Positions 37,938 to 47,608 are shown, counted from the first letter of the stretch. The stretch: DNA of 64,000 bases from Polynucleobacter sp. MWH-Spelu-300-X4 (GCF_018687515.1 NZ_CP061294.1:992001-1056000); one strand, 5' to 3'. The notes: generated by a model not told the origin, from the letters alone. Program-made: numbers and translations.

Positions 37938-39350
37938 TTAAGCTATTTTACGGACATCAACAAAATGGCCTTCTAAAGCAGCCGCAGCGGCCATAGCAGG
38001 ACTAACCAAATGTGTTCTACCGCCATTGCCTTGGCGTCCTTCAAAGTTGCGATTCGAAGTAGAAGCGCAACGTTCACCAGGCTCTAATCGATCCGCGTTC
38101 ATTGCCAAGCACATAGAGCAACCTGGCTCACGCCACTCAAAGCCTGCCGCTTTAAATACACGATCCAAGCCTTCACGCTCAGCCTGCTCTTTTACCAAGC
38201 CAGAACCCGGAACCACCATAGCTAAACGCACATTTGGCGCCACTTTTTTAGCAATGCGCTCAACGACTCTAGCAGCCGCACGAATATCTTCAATACGACT
38301 ATTCGTACAAGAACCAATAAAGACCTTGTCAATTGTGATGGAATCGATCTGAGTATTCGGCTCAAGATTCATATATGCCAAAGCACGCTCCATCGCTTCA
38401 CGCTTCACTGGATCTTTTTCTTTCTCAGGATCTGGCACTCTGTCATCAATTGAAAGCACCATCTCAGGCGAAGTACCCCAAGTTACTTGCGGCTTAATCT
38501 CTTCAGCACGCAACTCGATAACACGATCAAAGCTTGCGCCCTCATCTGTATGTAAAGTACGCCAATACTGAAGTGCTTGACGCCAAGATTCGCCATCAGT
38601 AGGCGCATATGGGCGACCTTTAACATAGTTAATGGTTGTCTCATCCACCCCGACAATACCAGCTCTCGCACCAGCTTCAATAGCCATATTACATACGGTC
38701 ATACGACCTTCCATGGATAAGCCGCGAATCGCTTCGCCCGCAAATTCAATGGTGTAACCTGTACCACCCGCTGTGCCAATTTTTCCAATAACTGCCAAAA
38801 CAATATCTTTAGCAGAACAACCTAATGGCAACAACCCATCTACGCGCACCAACATATTTTTGCTTTTTTTCATCAGCAAAGTTTGTGTTGCTAAAACGTG
38901 TTCAACTTCTGACGTACCAATACCAAAAGCCAAGGCACCAAACGCACCGTGAGTGCTGGTATGAGAGTCTCCACAAACAACAGTCATACCTGGCAAGGTT
39001 GCACCCTGTTCAGGCCCAATCACATGAACAATGCCCTGACGCTTGTCGTGCATCTTGTATTGAGTAATACCAAAAGCATCGCAGTTCTGATCGAGCGTAT
39101 CGATCTGTAAACGCGAAACGGGATCTTTAATCCCTTCGGAGCGATCCGTTGTTGGAACATTGTGATCTGATACAGCTAAGTTCGCAGAATTTCTCCAAAC
39201 TGGTCTCTGCGCTAAAGACAAACCCTCAAAGGCTTGAGGGCTTGTAACTTCATGCAACAACTGTCTATCAATATATAAGACAGTTGTTCCGTCTTCTTCT
39301 GTATGGACCACATGGTCGTCCCACAATTTGTCATACAAGGTACGTGCCAT
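37938..39350 (-). CDS. leuC: 3-isopropylmalate dehydratase large subunit
   Basis: A 470-residue aconitase-family enzyme carrying a 4Fe-4S cluster. Cys ligands are in [16 protein letters not shown] (about residue 350) and in the pair [10 protein letters not shown] (about residues 409-413). [20 protein letters not shown] is the usual substrate-site motif. It starts 14 bp after gltA in the same direction, which makes read-through from the TCA genes possible. Confidence 0.97.
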   Translation of the reverse strand: MARTLYDKLWDDHVVHTEEDGTTVLYIDRQLLHEVTSPQAFEGLSLAQRPVWRNSANLAVSDHNVPTTDRSEGIKDPVSRLQIDTLDQNCDAFGITQYKMHDKRQGIVHVIGPEQGATLPGMTVVCGDSHTSTHGAFGALAFGIGTSEVEHVLATQTLLMKKSKNMLVRVDGLLPLGCSAKDIVLAVIGKIGTAGGTGYTIEFAGEAIRGLSMEGRMTVCNMAIEAGARAGIVGVDETTINYVKGRPYAPTDGESWRQALQYWRTLHTDEGASFDRVIELRAEEIKPQVTWGTSPEMVLSIDDRVPDPEKEKDPVKREAMERALAYMNLEPNTQIDSITIDKVFIGSCTNSRIEDIRAAARVVERIAKKVAPNVRLAMVVPGSGLVKEQAEREGLDRVFKAAGFEWREPGCSMCLAMNADRLEPGERCASTSNRNFEGRQGNGGRTHLVSPAMAAAAALEGHFVDVRKIA

Positions 39351-39364
39351 GTGCTTCCTTAGAA

Positions 39365-40675
39365 TTAACGCTTAGCGATAGGTTTAACTTCGCGAGTTGC
39401 ACTACCAACGAACAACTGACGCGGACGACCAATCTTATACTCAGCATCGGTAATCATTTCTTCCCATTGAGAGATCCAACCCACTGTACGCGCCAAAGCG
39501 AAAATACATGTGAACATCTCAGTTGGAATACCTAAAGCACGTTGAACGATGCCTGAATAGAAGTCTACGTTCGGGTAAAGTTTACGGCTTACAAAATATT
39601 CATCTTCCAACGCAATCTTCTCAAGAGTCATTGCTAGCTTGAATAATGGGTCATCTTCCAAACCTAATTCTTTAAGAACTTCATAGCAAGTTTCACGCAT
39701 CAATTTAGCGCGCGGATCAAAGTTCTTATAAACACGGTGTCCAAAGCCCATCAAGCGAACGCCTGAGTTTTTATCTTTAACTTTAGCGATAAAGTCATCA
39801 ATTTTCTCAACGCCACCATTAGCTTGAATCTCTTCTAACATCTGCAAACAAGCTTCGTTAGCTCCGCCGTGAGCAGGCCCCCACAAGCAAGCTACACCAG
39901 CTGCGATCGCAGCAAATGGGTTTGTCCCTGAAGAACCAGCCAAACGAACAGTTGAAGTTGATGCGTTTTGCTCATGATCAGCATGCAAAATAAAAATACG
40001 ATCCAAGGCGCGAACCAACACATCATTAACTTTGTAATCTTCACATGGAGTAGCAAACATCATCTGCATGAAATTAGCTGTATATGAAAGATTATTCTTT
40101 GGGTAAATAAATGGTTGACCAACAGAATATTTATAAGCCATTGCAACCAATGTAGGCATCTTCGCAATTAAACGAATTTGAGCCACTTCACGCTCATGTG
40201 CTGTGCTGTAGTCAACGCCATCATGATAGAAAGCAGCCATCGCGCCAACCAAGCCTGTCAAAACAGCCATTGGATGCGCATCGCGACGGAAACCACGCAA
40301 GAAGAATTGCATTTGCTCATGCACCATGGTGTGATGCATCACCAAACCATCAAACTCTTTCTTCTGCTGAGCGTTAGGCAACTCACCTTTTAATAATAGG
40401 TAGCAAGATTCCAAGAAATCACAGTTCGTCGCCAAATCTTGAATTTGATAACCACGATATAACAACTCACCCTTATCGCCATCAATATAGGTGATTTTTG
40501 AGTTACAAGAAGCTGTAGACATGAAGCCTGGGTCATAAGTAAATTTACCCGTCTGACCATATAACTTGCGAATATCAATCACATCAGGGCCAACTACACC
40601 TTTGTAGATTGGCAACTCAATGGCTGGTGTGCCATCAGAGAACGATAACGTGGCTTTTTCATTAGAGGCGTTCAT
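39365..40675 (-). CDS. gltA: Citrate synthase (type II, hexameric)
   Basis: A 436-residue enzyme condensing acetyl-CoA and oxaloacetate. Key His residues lie in [20 protein letters not shown] and [14 protein letters not shown] (about residues 310-323). The N-terminal beta-rich domain and length match Gram-negative, NADH-sensitive type II synthases. It follows sdhE by 73 bp; a 16-bp perfect palindrome lies in that gap and may be its operator. Confidence 0.97.
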   Translation of the reverse strand: MNASNEKATLSFSDGTPAIELPIYKGVVGPDVIDIRKLYGQTGKFTYDPGFMSTASCNSKITYIDGDKGELLYRGYQIQDLATNCDFLESCYLLLKGELPNAQQKKEFDGLVMHHTMVHEQMQFFLRGFRRDAHPMAVLTGLVGAMAAFYHDGVDYSTAHEREVAQIRLIAKMPTLVAMAYKYSVGQPFIYPKNNLSYTANFMQMMFATPCEDYKVNDVLVRALDRIFILHADHEQNASTSTVRLAGSSGTNPFAAIAAGVACLWGPAHGGANEACLQMLEEIQANGGVEKIDDFIAKVKDKNSGVRLMGFGHRVYKNFDPRAKLMRETCYEVLKELGLEDDPLFKLAMTLEKIALEDEYFVSRKLYPNVDFYSGIVQRALGIPTEMFTCIFALARTVGWISQWEEMITDAEYKIGRPRQLFVGSATREVKPIAKR

Positions 40676-40742
40676 TTTTCTTTCCTTATACGCAGTTCAG
40701 GTCTTATCAAACAAGCAATTTCTATTCCAGGCTATTTATTTT

Positions 40743-40758
40743 TAGAGATTAATCTCTA
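40743..40758. repeat. 16-bp perfect palindrome upstream of gltA
   Basis: TAGAGATTAATCTCTA is self-complementary with no loop. It covers the sdhE stop codon and is centred about 75 bp upstream of the gltA ATG. No T run follows on the minus strand, so it is not a typical terminator; an operator for a dimeric regulator is more likely. A half-match to the acnB/mdh operator (GTCTTAT) also occurs about 30 bp nearer gltA. Confidence 0.55.
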
Positions 40759-41012
40759 GGGGGACGCAACATCGCCAGGATCCGATGCACCCCTTCGTCA
40801 GCTAGCGCCCCTTCGGGCTCTTTACGACGTAATAATAAATCCATTAAATCGTTGTCACTTAAATCAAATAAACGCGTCAACGGCTCAATATCTTTATCTT
40901 CTAACTGCTCATGAAAACGCTCAAAAAAACGTTCAATGATCAGGTCATTCTCCAACAAACCTCGTCGCGCACGCCAACGCAAGAGCGACAAGGTTTCAGA
41001 TGGTAACGCCAT
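40749..41012 (-). CDS. sdhE: Succinate dehydrogenase assembly factor SdhE (CptB/YgfY)
   Basis: An 87-residue helical protein that helps attach FAD covalently to SdhA. The conserved RWRARRGLLENDLIIERFFE (residues 12-31) contains the RGxxE motif essential in SdhE. Its ATG overlaps the sdhB stop by one base (TAATG), so it is translationally coupled to the complex it assembles. Length is normal for the family. Confidence 0.95.
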   Translation of the reverse strand: MALPSETLSLLRWRARRGLLENDLIIERFFERFHEQLEDKDIEPLTRLFDLSDNDLMDLLLRRKEPEGALADEGVHRILAMLRPPRD

Positions 41013-41719
41013 TAAACAGCTCGGCGAACCATTAACTCTTTAATCTTACCGATCGCTTTAGTAGGGTTTAATCCTTTTGGACAAACATCTACACAGTTCA
41101 TGATCGTATGGCAACGGAATAAGCGATATGGATCTTCCAAATTATCCAAACGCTCTCCAGTTACCTGGTCACGACTATCAGCAATAAAACGATAAGCCTG
41201 TAGCAAACCAGCAGGCCCAACAAATTTATCAGGATTCCACCAGAATGATGGGCAAGATGTTGAGCATGAAGCGCACAAAATACACTCATACAAACCATCT
41301 AACTCTTCACGCTCTTCAGGGCTTTGTAAACGCTCTTTCTCAGGGGGAGGCGTCTCATTAACCAAATAAGGACGAATTGAATGGTATTGCTTGAAGAATT
41401 GCGTCATATCAACGATCAAGTCGCGAACAACCGGCAAACCTGGCAATGGGCGCAAAGAAATTTTCTTTGGCAACGTCAACATGTTAGTTAAACAAGCCAA
41501 ACCATTTTTACCGTTAATGTTCATGGCATCAGAACCACAAACACCCTCACGACAAGAACGGCGGAAAGACAAACTCTCATCCATCTTCTTCAACTTCATC
41601 AAAGCATCTAACAACATGCGCTCAGAACCGTCCAATTCCACTTCATAAGTCTGCATGCGCGGAGCAGCATCGACTTCTGGATCGTAACGGTAGACTTCAA
41701 AAATACGTGTATCGCTCAT
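41012..41719 (-). CDS. sdhB: Succinate dehydrogenase iron-sulfur subunit
   Basis: A 235-residue subunit with the 2Fe-2S ligands in RRSCREGVCGSDAMNING and Cys of GLACLT (residues about 57-80). The 4Fe-4S and 3Fe-4S ligands are in ILCASCSTSCPSFWWNP and CHTIMNCVDVCPKGLNP. It passes electrons from the SdhA flavin to quinone at SdhCD. It follows sdhA by 18 bp and overlaps sdhE. Confidence 0.97.
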   Translation of the reverse strand: MSDTRIFEVYRYDPEVDAAPRMQTYEVELDGSERMLLDALMKLKKMDESLSFRRSCREGVCGSDAMNINGKNGLACLTNMLTLPKKISLRPLPGLPVVRDLIVDMTQFFKQYHSIRPYLVNETPPPEKERLQSPEEREELDGLYECILCASCSTSCPSFWWNPDKFVGPAGLLQAYRFIADSRDQVTGERLDNLEDPYRLFRCHTIMNCVDVCPKGLNPTKAIGKIKELMVRRAV

Positions 41720-41737
41720 TTTTCTTCCTTAATACGC

Positions 41738-43516
41738 TTAGAAGGTACGAACCTTAGGTGGAACAGATTCAACTGTTAGCGGAGTCATCTTGACTGGCTT
41801 GTAGTCGAGCTTATTGCCTTCGCTATACCAGAGAGTATGTTTCATCCAGTTCACATCATCACGCTCAGGATGATCATCATGAGCATGCGCACCGCGACTT
41901 TCTTTACGAGCAGCAGCAGAAACAATCGTTGCATTGGCCGCTTCGATCAAGTTCTCAAGCTCTAAAGCTTCAATACGTGCGGTATTAAAGACTTTTGATT
42001 TGTCTTTTAGATGAATGCTCTTAGCACGTGCAGTTACTTCAGCAATCGCTTTCACGCCGCCATCTAACAACTCTTGCGTGCGGAATACACCGCAATGTTT
42101 CTGCATCGTACTGCGGATATCGTTAGCAACGTCTTGCGTGTACTCACCAGATGTCGAGCTGTCTAACTTAGCCAAACGAGACAACGAGAAGTCAGCTGCA
42201 TCAGCTGGCAATGGCTTGTGCTCTTTTTGCTTAAGCGCTGTTGAAATAACATGGTTACCAGCTGCGCGACCAAATACCAACAAGTCAAGCAATGAGTTTG
42301 TACCCAAACGGTTAGCGCCGTGAACAGAAACGCAAGAACACTCACCCATCGCGTAGAAGCCATTAATAACTTCATTTGGATTACCGTTCTTAGGAGCCAC
42401 AACCTGACCATAAATATTCGTTGGAATACCACCCATCTGATAGTGAATAGTTGGCACTACAGGAATTGGCTCTTTTGTCACATCCACGTTAGCAAAGTTA
42501 ACGCCAATCTCATACACAGATGGCAAACGCTTATGAATAGTTTCAGCGCCAATATGTGTCAAATCAAGCACTACATAGTCACCGTTAGGACCACAACCAC
42601 GGCCCTCCTTGATCTCTTGGTCCATTGAACGAGAAACGAAGTCACGTGGTGCTAAGTCTTTCAACGTTGGAGCATAACGCTCCATGAAACGCTCGCCATT
42701 CTTGTTACGCAAGATACCGCCTTCACCGCGGCAACCTTCTGTCAAGAGAACACCCGCACCAGCAACGCCCGTTGGGTGGAATTGCCAGAACTCCATATCT
42801 TCCAACGGAACACCCGCACGAGCAGCCATACCCATACCGTCACCGGTATTAATGAAAGCATTCGTTGACGCTTGCCAAATACGGCCTGCACCACCTGTTG
42901 CGAACATCACGCATTTCGCCTCAAGAATATGCACATCGCCTGTTTCCATTTCTAGAGCAACCACACCAACCACATCACCTTCGTGATCGCGAATGATGTC
43001 TAAAGCCATCCACTCAACAAAGAAATGCGTCTTAGCGCGTACGTTGCGTTGATACAAGGTATGCAATAAAGCATGGCCTGTACGGTCAGCAGCAGCACAA
43101 GCACGTTGTACAGCTTTCTCACCATAGTTAGCTGTATGACCACCGAATGGGCGCTGATAAATCGTGCCATCTGGGTTACGGTCAAAAGGCATACCAAAGT
43201 GCTCTAACTCATAAACAACTTTTGGCGCTTCACGACACATAAACTCAATCGCATCTTGGTCACCCAACCAATCAGAGCCTTTGATCGTGTCATAAAAGTG
43301 GTAATGCCAATTGTCATCACTCATATTGCCTAAAGACGCACCAATACCACCCTGCGCAGCAACTGTATGAGAACGAGTTGGGAAAACTTTAGATAAAACC
43401 GCTACATTCAAACCAGCTTCAGCTAGTTGTAATGAAGCGCGCATACCGGCACCACCGGCACCCACGATAACAACGTCAAAACGACGACGTGGTACTGCTG
43501 TCTTAATGGCAGCCAT
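41738..43516 (-). CDS. sdhA: Succinate dehydrogenase flavoprotein subunit
   Basis: A 592-residue catalytic subunit oxidising succinate to fumarate. It has an N-terminal FAD motif VVIVGAGGAGMRASLQLAEA and SHTVAAQGGIGASLGN with the His that carries covalent FAD (about residue 49). The active-site Arg region is GANRLGTNSLLDLLVFGRAA. It is 3 bp after sdhD and belongs to the sdhCDAB-sdhE set. Confidence 0.98.
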   Translation of the reverse strand: MAAIKTAVPRRRFDVVIVGAGGAGMRASLQLAEAGLNVAVLSKVFPTRSHTVAAQGGIGASLGNMSDDNWHYHFYDTIKGSDWLGDQDAIEFMCREAPKVVYELEHFGMPFDRNPDGTIYQRPFGGHTANYGEKAVQRACAAADRTGHALLHTLYQRNVRAKTHFFVEWMALDIIRDHEGDVVGVVALEMETGDVHILEAKCVMFATGGAGRIWQASTNAFINTGDGMGMAARAGVPLEDMEFWQFHPTGVAGAGVLLTEGCRGEGGILRNKNGERFMERYAPTLKDLAPRDFVSRSMDQEIKEGRGCGPNGDYVVLDLTHIGAETIHKRLPSVYEIGVNFANVDVTKEPIPVVPTIHYQMGGIPTNIYGQVVAPKNGNPNEVINGFYAMGECSCVSVHGANRLGTNSLLDLLVFGRAAGNHVISTALKQKEHKPLPADAADFSLSRLAKLDSSTSGEYTQDVANDIRSTMQKHCGVFRTQELLDGGVKAIAEVTARAKSIHLKDKSKVFNTARIEALELENLIEAANATIVSAAARKESRGAHAHDDHPERDDVNWMKHTLWYSEGNKLDYKPVKMTPLTVESVPPKVRTF

Positions 43517-43519
43517 GCG

Positions 43520-43882
43520 TTACACCCTCCAGAGAATCTGTGCGGCATAGCCAACTGAAGCAATCAGCCATAACGCGGTTAATACTTGTAATGTCAAACG
43601 AATACCAACTGGTTTGATGTAATCCATCCAGATATCGCGAACACCTACCCAAGCGTGATAAAGCAAGCTCAAAATTGCCAAAAAGGTAATGAGCTTCATA
43701 ATTTGGTTAGAGAACAAGCCAGCCCAACCATCATAAGTAGCATCACCCAACAAGAATGACACCAACAAAATTAAAGTGAAAATCACCATGATCACTGCAG
43801 TAATACGTTGCAATAACCAATCTTTCAAACCGTAATGAGCACCAACAACTAAGCGCTTCGGTCCAATATTGTTATTCGCCAT
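43520..43882 (-). CDS. sdhD: Succinate dehydrogenase membrane anchor subunit SdhD
   Basis: A 120-residue protein with three membrane helices. LYHAWVGVRDIWMDYIKP has the haem-ligand His and the conserved Asp-Tyr of the quinone site. An upstream in-frame GTG exists at 43888, but the ATG at 43882 is preceded by AAGGAG at good spacing, so I use that. It anchors SdhAB together with SdhC. Confidence 0.93.
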   Translation of the reverse strand: MANNNIGPKRLVVGAHYGLKDWLLQRITAVIMVIFTLILLVSFLLGDATYDGWAGLFSNQIMKLITFLAILSLLYHAWVGVRDIWMDYIKPVGIRLTLQVLTALWLIASVGYAAQILWRV

Positions 43883-43891
43883 GCTCACTCC

Positions 43892-44278
43892 TTAAAACAA
43901 ACCAAATAACTTAGCAGCGCATACGGCTGTCAAGCTTAAGCTAACGACTAAAACCGTTACCGCTGATTGAGCAGAAGATTTCTTATCGATACCTTTGTGT
44001 AAATCAAGCATCAAGAAACGGATGCCTGCGCAGAAATGATGCAAGTAAGACCAAATCAATGCCAAGATAACCAACTTAGCGAATGGATTAGCTAAAACAG
44101 CCTTAAATGTAGAAAAACTAATTTCAGATGTGATGCTTTTATCAAATAAATACAAAACAAAAGGAATCAAAAGGAACATCAATAAACCGCTAACACGGTG
44201 CAAGATGGAAACCTTACCTGCCCAAGGCAAGCGATATTTCATCAAATCAAAAACATGAATATTTCTAAAATCTGGCAT
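43892..44278 (-). CDS. sdhC: Succinate dehydrogenase cytochrome b556 subunit SdhC
   Basis: A 128-residue protein with three membrane helices. The conserved Ser-Gly of the quinone site is in ILHRVSGLLMFL (residues about 27-38) and the haem-ligand His in HHFCAGIRFLMLDLHKG. A GTG four codons upstream is possible, but the ATG at 44278 has a GTGAGGA ribosome site 5 bases before it. It is the first gene of the long minus-strand run that ends at metZ. No acnB-type operator is seen in the 128 bp upstream. Confidence 0.93.
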   Translation of the reverse strand: MPDFRNIHVFDLMKYRLPWAGKVSILHRVSGLLMFLLIPFVLYLFDKSITSEISFSTFKAVLANPFAKLVILALIWSYLHHFCAGIRFLMLDLHKGIDKKSSAQSAVTVLVVSLSLTAVCAAKLFGLF

Positions 44279-44406
44279 TTCTGTCCTCACTTATATTTGC
44301 TGTGTTGCAAAACTTTTTGATTTTATCGCTTAATTAACTTTCTCTAGACTGACTTTTGAAAAAAATATTCTTCAAATACATATAAATGCTTAAAACTTGA
44401 GCATTA

Positions 44407-45135
44407 TTAGTTCAATTCATTCAGATAGTGATGGCTAGCAGTCAAATACACAGCTTTACGAACCTCAACAGGCTTCTCACCATAAGTATAAGAAACTCGC
44501 TCGACCGCCAACAAAGGCGTGGCTACAGCCACACCTAAAGCCTTGGCAGATTGCTCATTGGCGCCTACCGCACGCAATCTCTCGGTCGCCCGCACCATAT
44601 GAGTGCCAAACTCTGTTTCAAATAGCGCATACATCGGTCCACGCCACCCAACCAAGCGCTCCGTGCTTAATCCCTTAAAAGTCGTCCCAGGCAACCAAAT
44701 TTCTTCATAAACCGTGGGTTGATTAGAAAGAAATAGGATTCTTTCAATCTGAATGACTGGGTCACCGGGTTTTACATCCAGTAGACGGGCAATTTCTGCT
44801 GGCGCCCTTAAACGTTTACAGTCCAAAATTTTGCTTTGCGGGTAATGGGGCTCCCCCTCATCAGGAACCAGTTTCAAAAACCGAAAATGAACCCTATCCT
44901 CATGATGTGTAGCTACAAAGGTACCTTTACCCTGCCTCCTAATGAGCAAATTCTCACTAGCCAATTCATCAATTGCCTTGCGAACTGTACCCTGACTAAC
45001 CTTAAAACGAGCAGCCAAGTCATTCTCGCTAGGAATTGCCTCCCCTGGCTTCCATTCGCCAGACTGAAGGCTGGCCAAAATCAAAGCCTTAATTTGCTGG
45101 TATAGCGGGCTAAAGGTAGCGGTCGTTTCTGTCAT
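44407..45135 (-). CDS. GntR family regulator with UTRA domain (HutC subfamily), likely TCA regulator
   Basis: A 242-residue DNA-binding protein. A winged helix-turn-helix (residues about 10-72) has the GntR signature PSENDLAARFKVSQGTVRKA and ends with IRRQGKGTFV. A UTRA effector domain follows, with PVIQIERILFLSNQP, VYEEIWLPG and a C-terminal VRKAVYLTASHHYL. The frame is open to a GTG at 45177, but that would start only 5 bp from the palindromic operator; the ATG at 45135 (MTETTATFSPLY) fits the family better, though no strong ribosome site is seen. It lies between sdhC and divergent mdh, and its probable operator recurs at acnB. The effector is unknown; a TCA acid is plausible. Confidence 0.88.
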   Translation of the reverse strand: MTETTATFSPLYQQIKALILASLQSGEWKPGEAIPSENDLAARFKVSQGTVRKAIDELASENLLIRRQGKGTFVATHHEDRVHFRFLKLVPDEGEPHYPQSKILDCKRLRAPAEIARLLDVKPGDPVIQIERILFLSNQPTVYEEIWLPGTTFKGLSTERLVGWRGPMYALFETEFGTHMVRATERLRAVGANEQSAKALGVAVATPLLAVERVSYTYGEKPVEVRKAVYLTASHHYLNELN

Positions 45136-45181
45136 GATTGATATTTCATCACATTGAGGGGGTTTTCGTCTACACACTTAT

Positions 45182-45195
45182 GTCTTATATAAGAC
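45182..45195. promoter_or_regulatory. Palindromic operator between gntR and mdh
   Basis: GTCTTATATAAGAC is a perfect 14-bp palindrome centred about 54 bp upstream of the gntR ATG and about 108 bp upstream of mdh. It lies 3 bp from the predicted mdh -35 element. Thirteen of its 14 bases recur over the acnB promoter (8791-8804). Size and symmetry suit a GntR-family dimer. Confidence 0.7.
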
Positions 45196-45198
45196 TAA

Positions 45199-45238
45199 TT
45201 GACAGAAATATTGATAAATCCTAAACTTTGTAGGATTT
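45199..45238 (+). promoter_or_regulatory. Predicted mdh promoter and adjacent inverted repeat
   Basis: A consensus -35 TTGACA (45199-45204) and TAAACT (45222-45227, 4/6 match to -10) are 17 bp apart. A perfect inverted repeat AAATCCTA (45216-45223) and TAGGATTT (45231-45238), 7-base spacer, overlaps the -10 and the likely transcription start. It could be a second regulator site or a 5' mRNA hairpin. Confidence 0.55.
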
Positions 45239-45296
45239 GCGTCAGGACAAAGGCGCAAGATACCCTTTTCATTTACTTTAAGCTCGGAGCAAATTC

Positions 45297-46283
45297 ATGG
45301 CAAAAGCCCCATTGCGTGTCGCCGTTACTGGCGCAGCCGGTCAAATCGGTTATTCATTACTATTCCGTATCGCTAACGGCGATATGTTGGGTAAAGATCA
45401 ACCTGTTATCTTGCAATTGTTAGAAATTCCTGACGAAAGAGCTCAAAAAGCTCTTACAGGCGTAATGATGGAAATCGACGACTGCGCATTCCCATTGTTG
45501 GCAGGCATGACTGCTCATAGCGACCCAATGACAGCATTCAAAGATATTGATTACGCTGTATTAGTTGGCGCACGTCCACGTGGCCCAGGCATGGAACGTA
45601 AGGACTTGTTGTCTGCAAATGCTCAAATCTTCACAGCGCAAGGTAAAGCATTGAACGCTGTAGCAAAACGTACAGTTAAAACATTAGTTGTTGGCAACCC
45701 AGCGAATACCAATGCTTACATTGCGATGAAGTCTGCTCCAGATCTACCAGCGAAAAACTTCACAGCGATGTTACGCCTAGACCACAACCGTGCTTTGTCA
45801 CAGTTGGCAACTAAAACTGGTAAAGCAGTAGCTGATATTGAAAAGCTAATTGTTTGGGGTAACCACAGCCCAACAATGTACCCTGACTACCGTTTTGCTA
45901 CGATTGGTGGCACATCAGTTAAGCAAATGATTAACGATGAAGAATGGAATAAAAATACATTCTTGCCAACAGTCGGCAAGCGTGGCGCGGCAATCATTGA
46001 TGCGCGCGGTTTATCTTCTGCTGCCTCTGCTGCAAATGCTGCTATCGACCATATCCATGACTGGCACTGCGGCACAAATGGCAAGTGGGTAACAATGGGT
46101 ATCCCTTCAGATGGCTCATATGATATTCCTAAAGAAGTTATGTATGGATTCCCTGTTACTTGTGAAAACGGCGAATATAAGATTGTTCAAGGTCTAGAAA
46201 TCGACGCATTCTCTCGTGAACGCATGGAATTCACTTTAAAAGAATTGACTGAAGAACAAGACGGCGTAAAACACCTGTTGTAA
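45297..46283 (+). CDS. mdh: Malate dehydrogenase
   Basis: A 328-residue NAD-dependent enzyme interconverting malate and oxaloacetate. The N-terminal nucleotide motif is [20 protein letters not shown], and the substrate loop is [16 protein letters not shown]. The catalytic Asp-His pair lies in [13 protein letters not shown] and [11 protein letters not shown]. This is the long, cytosolic-type MDH usual in betaproteobacteria. A GGAG ribosome site precedes the ATG. It is followed after 3 bp by the CitE-like gene. Confidence 0.98.
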   Translation: MAKAPLRVAVTGAAGQIGYSLLFRIANGDMLGKDQPVILQLLEIPDERAQKALTGVMMEIDDCAFPLLAGMTAHSDPMTAFKDIDYAVLVGARPRGPGMERKDLLSANAQIFTAQGKALNAVAKRTVKTLVVGNPANTNAYIAMKSAPDLPAKNFTAMLRLDHNRALSQLATKTGKAVADIEKLIVWGNHSPTMYPDYRFATIGGTSVKQMINDEEWNKNTFLPTVGKRGAAIIDARGLSSAASAANAAIDHIHDWHCGTNGKWVTMGIPSDGSYDIPKEVMYGFPVTCENGEYKIVQGLEIDAFSRERMEFTLKELTEEQDGVKHLL

Positions 46284-46286
46284 TCC

Positions 46287-47267
46287 ATGCAAGCTAATCA
46301 AGTGTTGTTTCAAGGTGAGGCCCTTCCGAGGGCCTTACCTGTTTGTGATCACTACGCAGGCACGGAAGTGCGCATGCGTAAAGCTTTAGCTTTGCAATCT
46401 GAATTAGGTCCTATCTTTGACATCACCTTTGACTGTGAAGATGGTGCCCCCGTAGGTCAAGAGTCCGAGCATGCTGAATTAGTTGCCCAGCTTGTTTTAA
46501 GTTCTGAAAATAAATTTAACCGTGTAGGTGTGCGCATTCATGATCCAAGCCACCCCTCATGGAAAAAAGATGTTGCCACACTAGTTGGTAAAGCTGGAAC
46601 TCGAATAGCTTTTGTCATGATTCCAAAAGTGGAATCAGCCCAACAAACACAAATGGTTATTGATGAAATTAACCGCGTTGCTAAAACAGCAAACATTCAT
46701 CGCGCAATACCTATTCAAGTCCTCATAGAAACACATGGGGCCCTACATGATGTGTATGCACTAGCCGCCCTTCCTCAAATTGAGTCTCTCAGTTTTGGTC
46801 TCATGGATTTTGTTTCTGCTCATCATGGCGCAATTCCTGCCGAAGCAATGGATAGAGGGCAATTTGATCATCCGTTAGTAGCACGTGCTATGTTAGAAAT
46901 TTCAGCGGCCTGCCATGCGCATGGCAAAGTTCCATCTCATAATGTTTGCACCAATATCAATGATGTCGCCGTTATCGAATCCGATACCTTAAGAGCTAAA
47001 AATGAATTTGGATACATGCGTAAATGGAGTATTCACCCCAATCAAATTCCAGTAATTGTCAAAACGCTCTCTCCTAGCGCCCATGAACTTGAAATCGCTG
47101 GATCCATCCTATTGGCGGCTCAAGAAGCTAACTGGGGACCCATTCAATTTGAGGGCAAACTCCACGACCGAGCAAGCTACCGCTACTTTTGGACCGTTTT
47201 GCAAAAAGGCTTTGCAGGTGGTCAAAACCTGCCAGCCAAACTTGAAAGGCTTTTCAAGTCAGCTTAA
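46287..47267 (+). CDS. HpcH/HpaI aldolase / citrate lyase beta-like CoA-ester lyase
   Basis: A 326-residue TIM-barrel protein of the CitE-like family. Metal and CoA-ester site features include DITFDCEDGAPVGQE (residues about 47-61), IPKVESAQQ, VLIETHGALHDV and RKWSIHPNQIPV. Members include malyl-CoA and citramalyl-CoA lyases and CitE. It follows mdh by 3 bp, so co-expression with malate dehydrogenase is near certain. A lyase acting on malyl-CoA or a similar 3-hydroxyacyl-CoA fits this context but is inference. Confidence 0.88.
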   Translation: MQANQVLFQGEALPRALPVCDHYAGTEVRMRKALALQSELGPIFDITFDCEDGAPVGQESEHAELVAQLVLSSENKFNRVGVRIHDPSHPSWKKDVATLVGKAGTRIAFVMIPKVESAQQTQMVIDEINRVAKTANIHRAIPIQVLIETHGALHDVYALAALPQIESLSFGLMDFVSAHHGAIPAEAMDRGQFDHPLVARAMLEISAACHAHGKVPSHNVCTNINDVAVIESDTLRAKNEFGYMRKWSIHPNQIPVIVKTLSPSAHELEIAGSILLAAQEANWGPIQFEGKLHDRASYRYFWTVLQKGFAGGQNLPAKLERLFKSA

Positions 47268-47352
47268 CGAAAGAATTCAGTCTAATAAAGAGTTATATTG
47301 ACGGTTCGAGATACTTTTAACACTAACGATTCATCAGAAAAAGGAAATTCAC

Positions 47353-47535
47353 ATGAGCAATAAAGCCATATTGATCCTCGTAGTAGCCATGATTGCAGCT
47401 GCTGGTTATCTTTTAGTTAAGAGCGATGCAGAAGTTGATATGGGCGGTGAAAAACACGGCGCAGAAGCAGCTCACATGGAAGATGCCAAGAAAGAAGCTC
47501 CTGCTGCTCCTGCTGCAGAACCAGCTAAGAAGTAA
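47353..47535 (+). CDS. Small single-span membrane protein with Ala/Glu/Lys-rich tail
   Basis: A 60-residue protein with one N-terminal hydrophobic helix (AILILVVAMIAAAGYLLV) and a polar tail ending in an Ala/Pro/Lys-rich stretch. It could be a cleaved or retained signal anchor. I know no function. An AAAGGAAA ribosome site precedes the ATG. It lies 85 bp after the CitE-like gene and is followed by a strong terminator, so it may be the last gene of the mdh operon. Confidence 0.7.
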   Translation: MSNKAILILVVAMIAAAGYLLVKSDAEVDMGGEKHGAEAAHMEDAKKEAPAAPAAEPAKK

Positions 47536-47566
47536 ATGAATTTATATATCTATCGCTGATAGATAA

Positions 47567-47594
47567 AAAACGCCCCGCATGTCGGGGCGTTTTG
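47567..47594 (+). terminator. Intrinsic terminator after the mdh operon
   Basis: AAAACGCCCCG, a 5-base loop, CGGGGCGTTTTG. The arms are perfect and GC-rich with flanking A and T runs. It separates the small membrane protein gene from the DUF2863 gene, which starts 15 bp later. Confidence 0.92.
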
Positions 47595-47608
47595 CTTAGA
47601 ATGTCTAC

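Noticed and set aside
39264..39275. ATATATAAGAC half-match to the GntR operator in leuC
   Set aside because: Only one half-site, inside coding sequence, with no adjacent promoter; probably chance.
44279..44406. Possible operator upstream of sdhC matching the acnB/mdh palindrome
   Set aside because: No match of at least 9 bases to the 14-mer is present in this stretch; sdhC control stays unknown.
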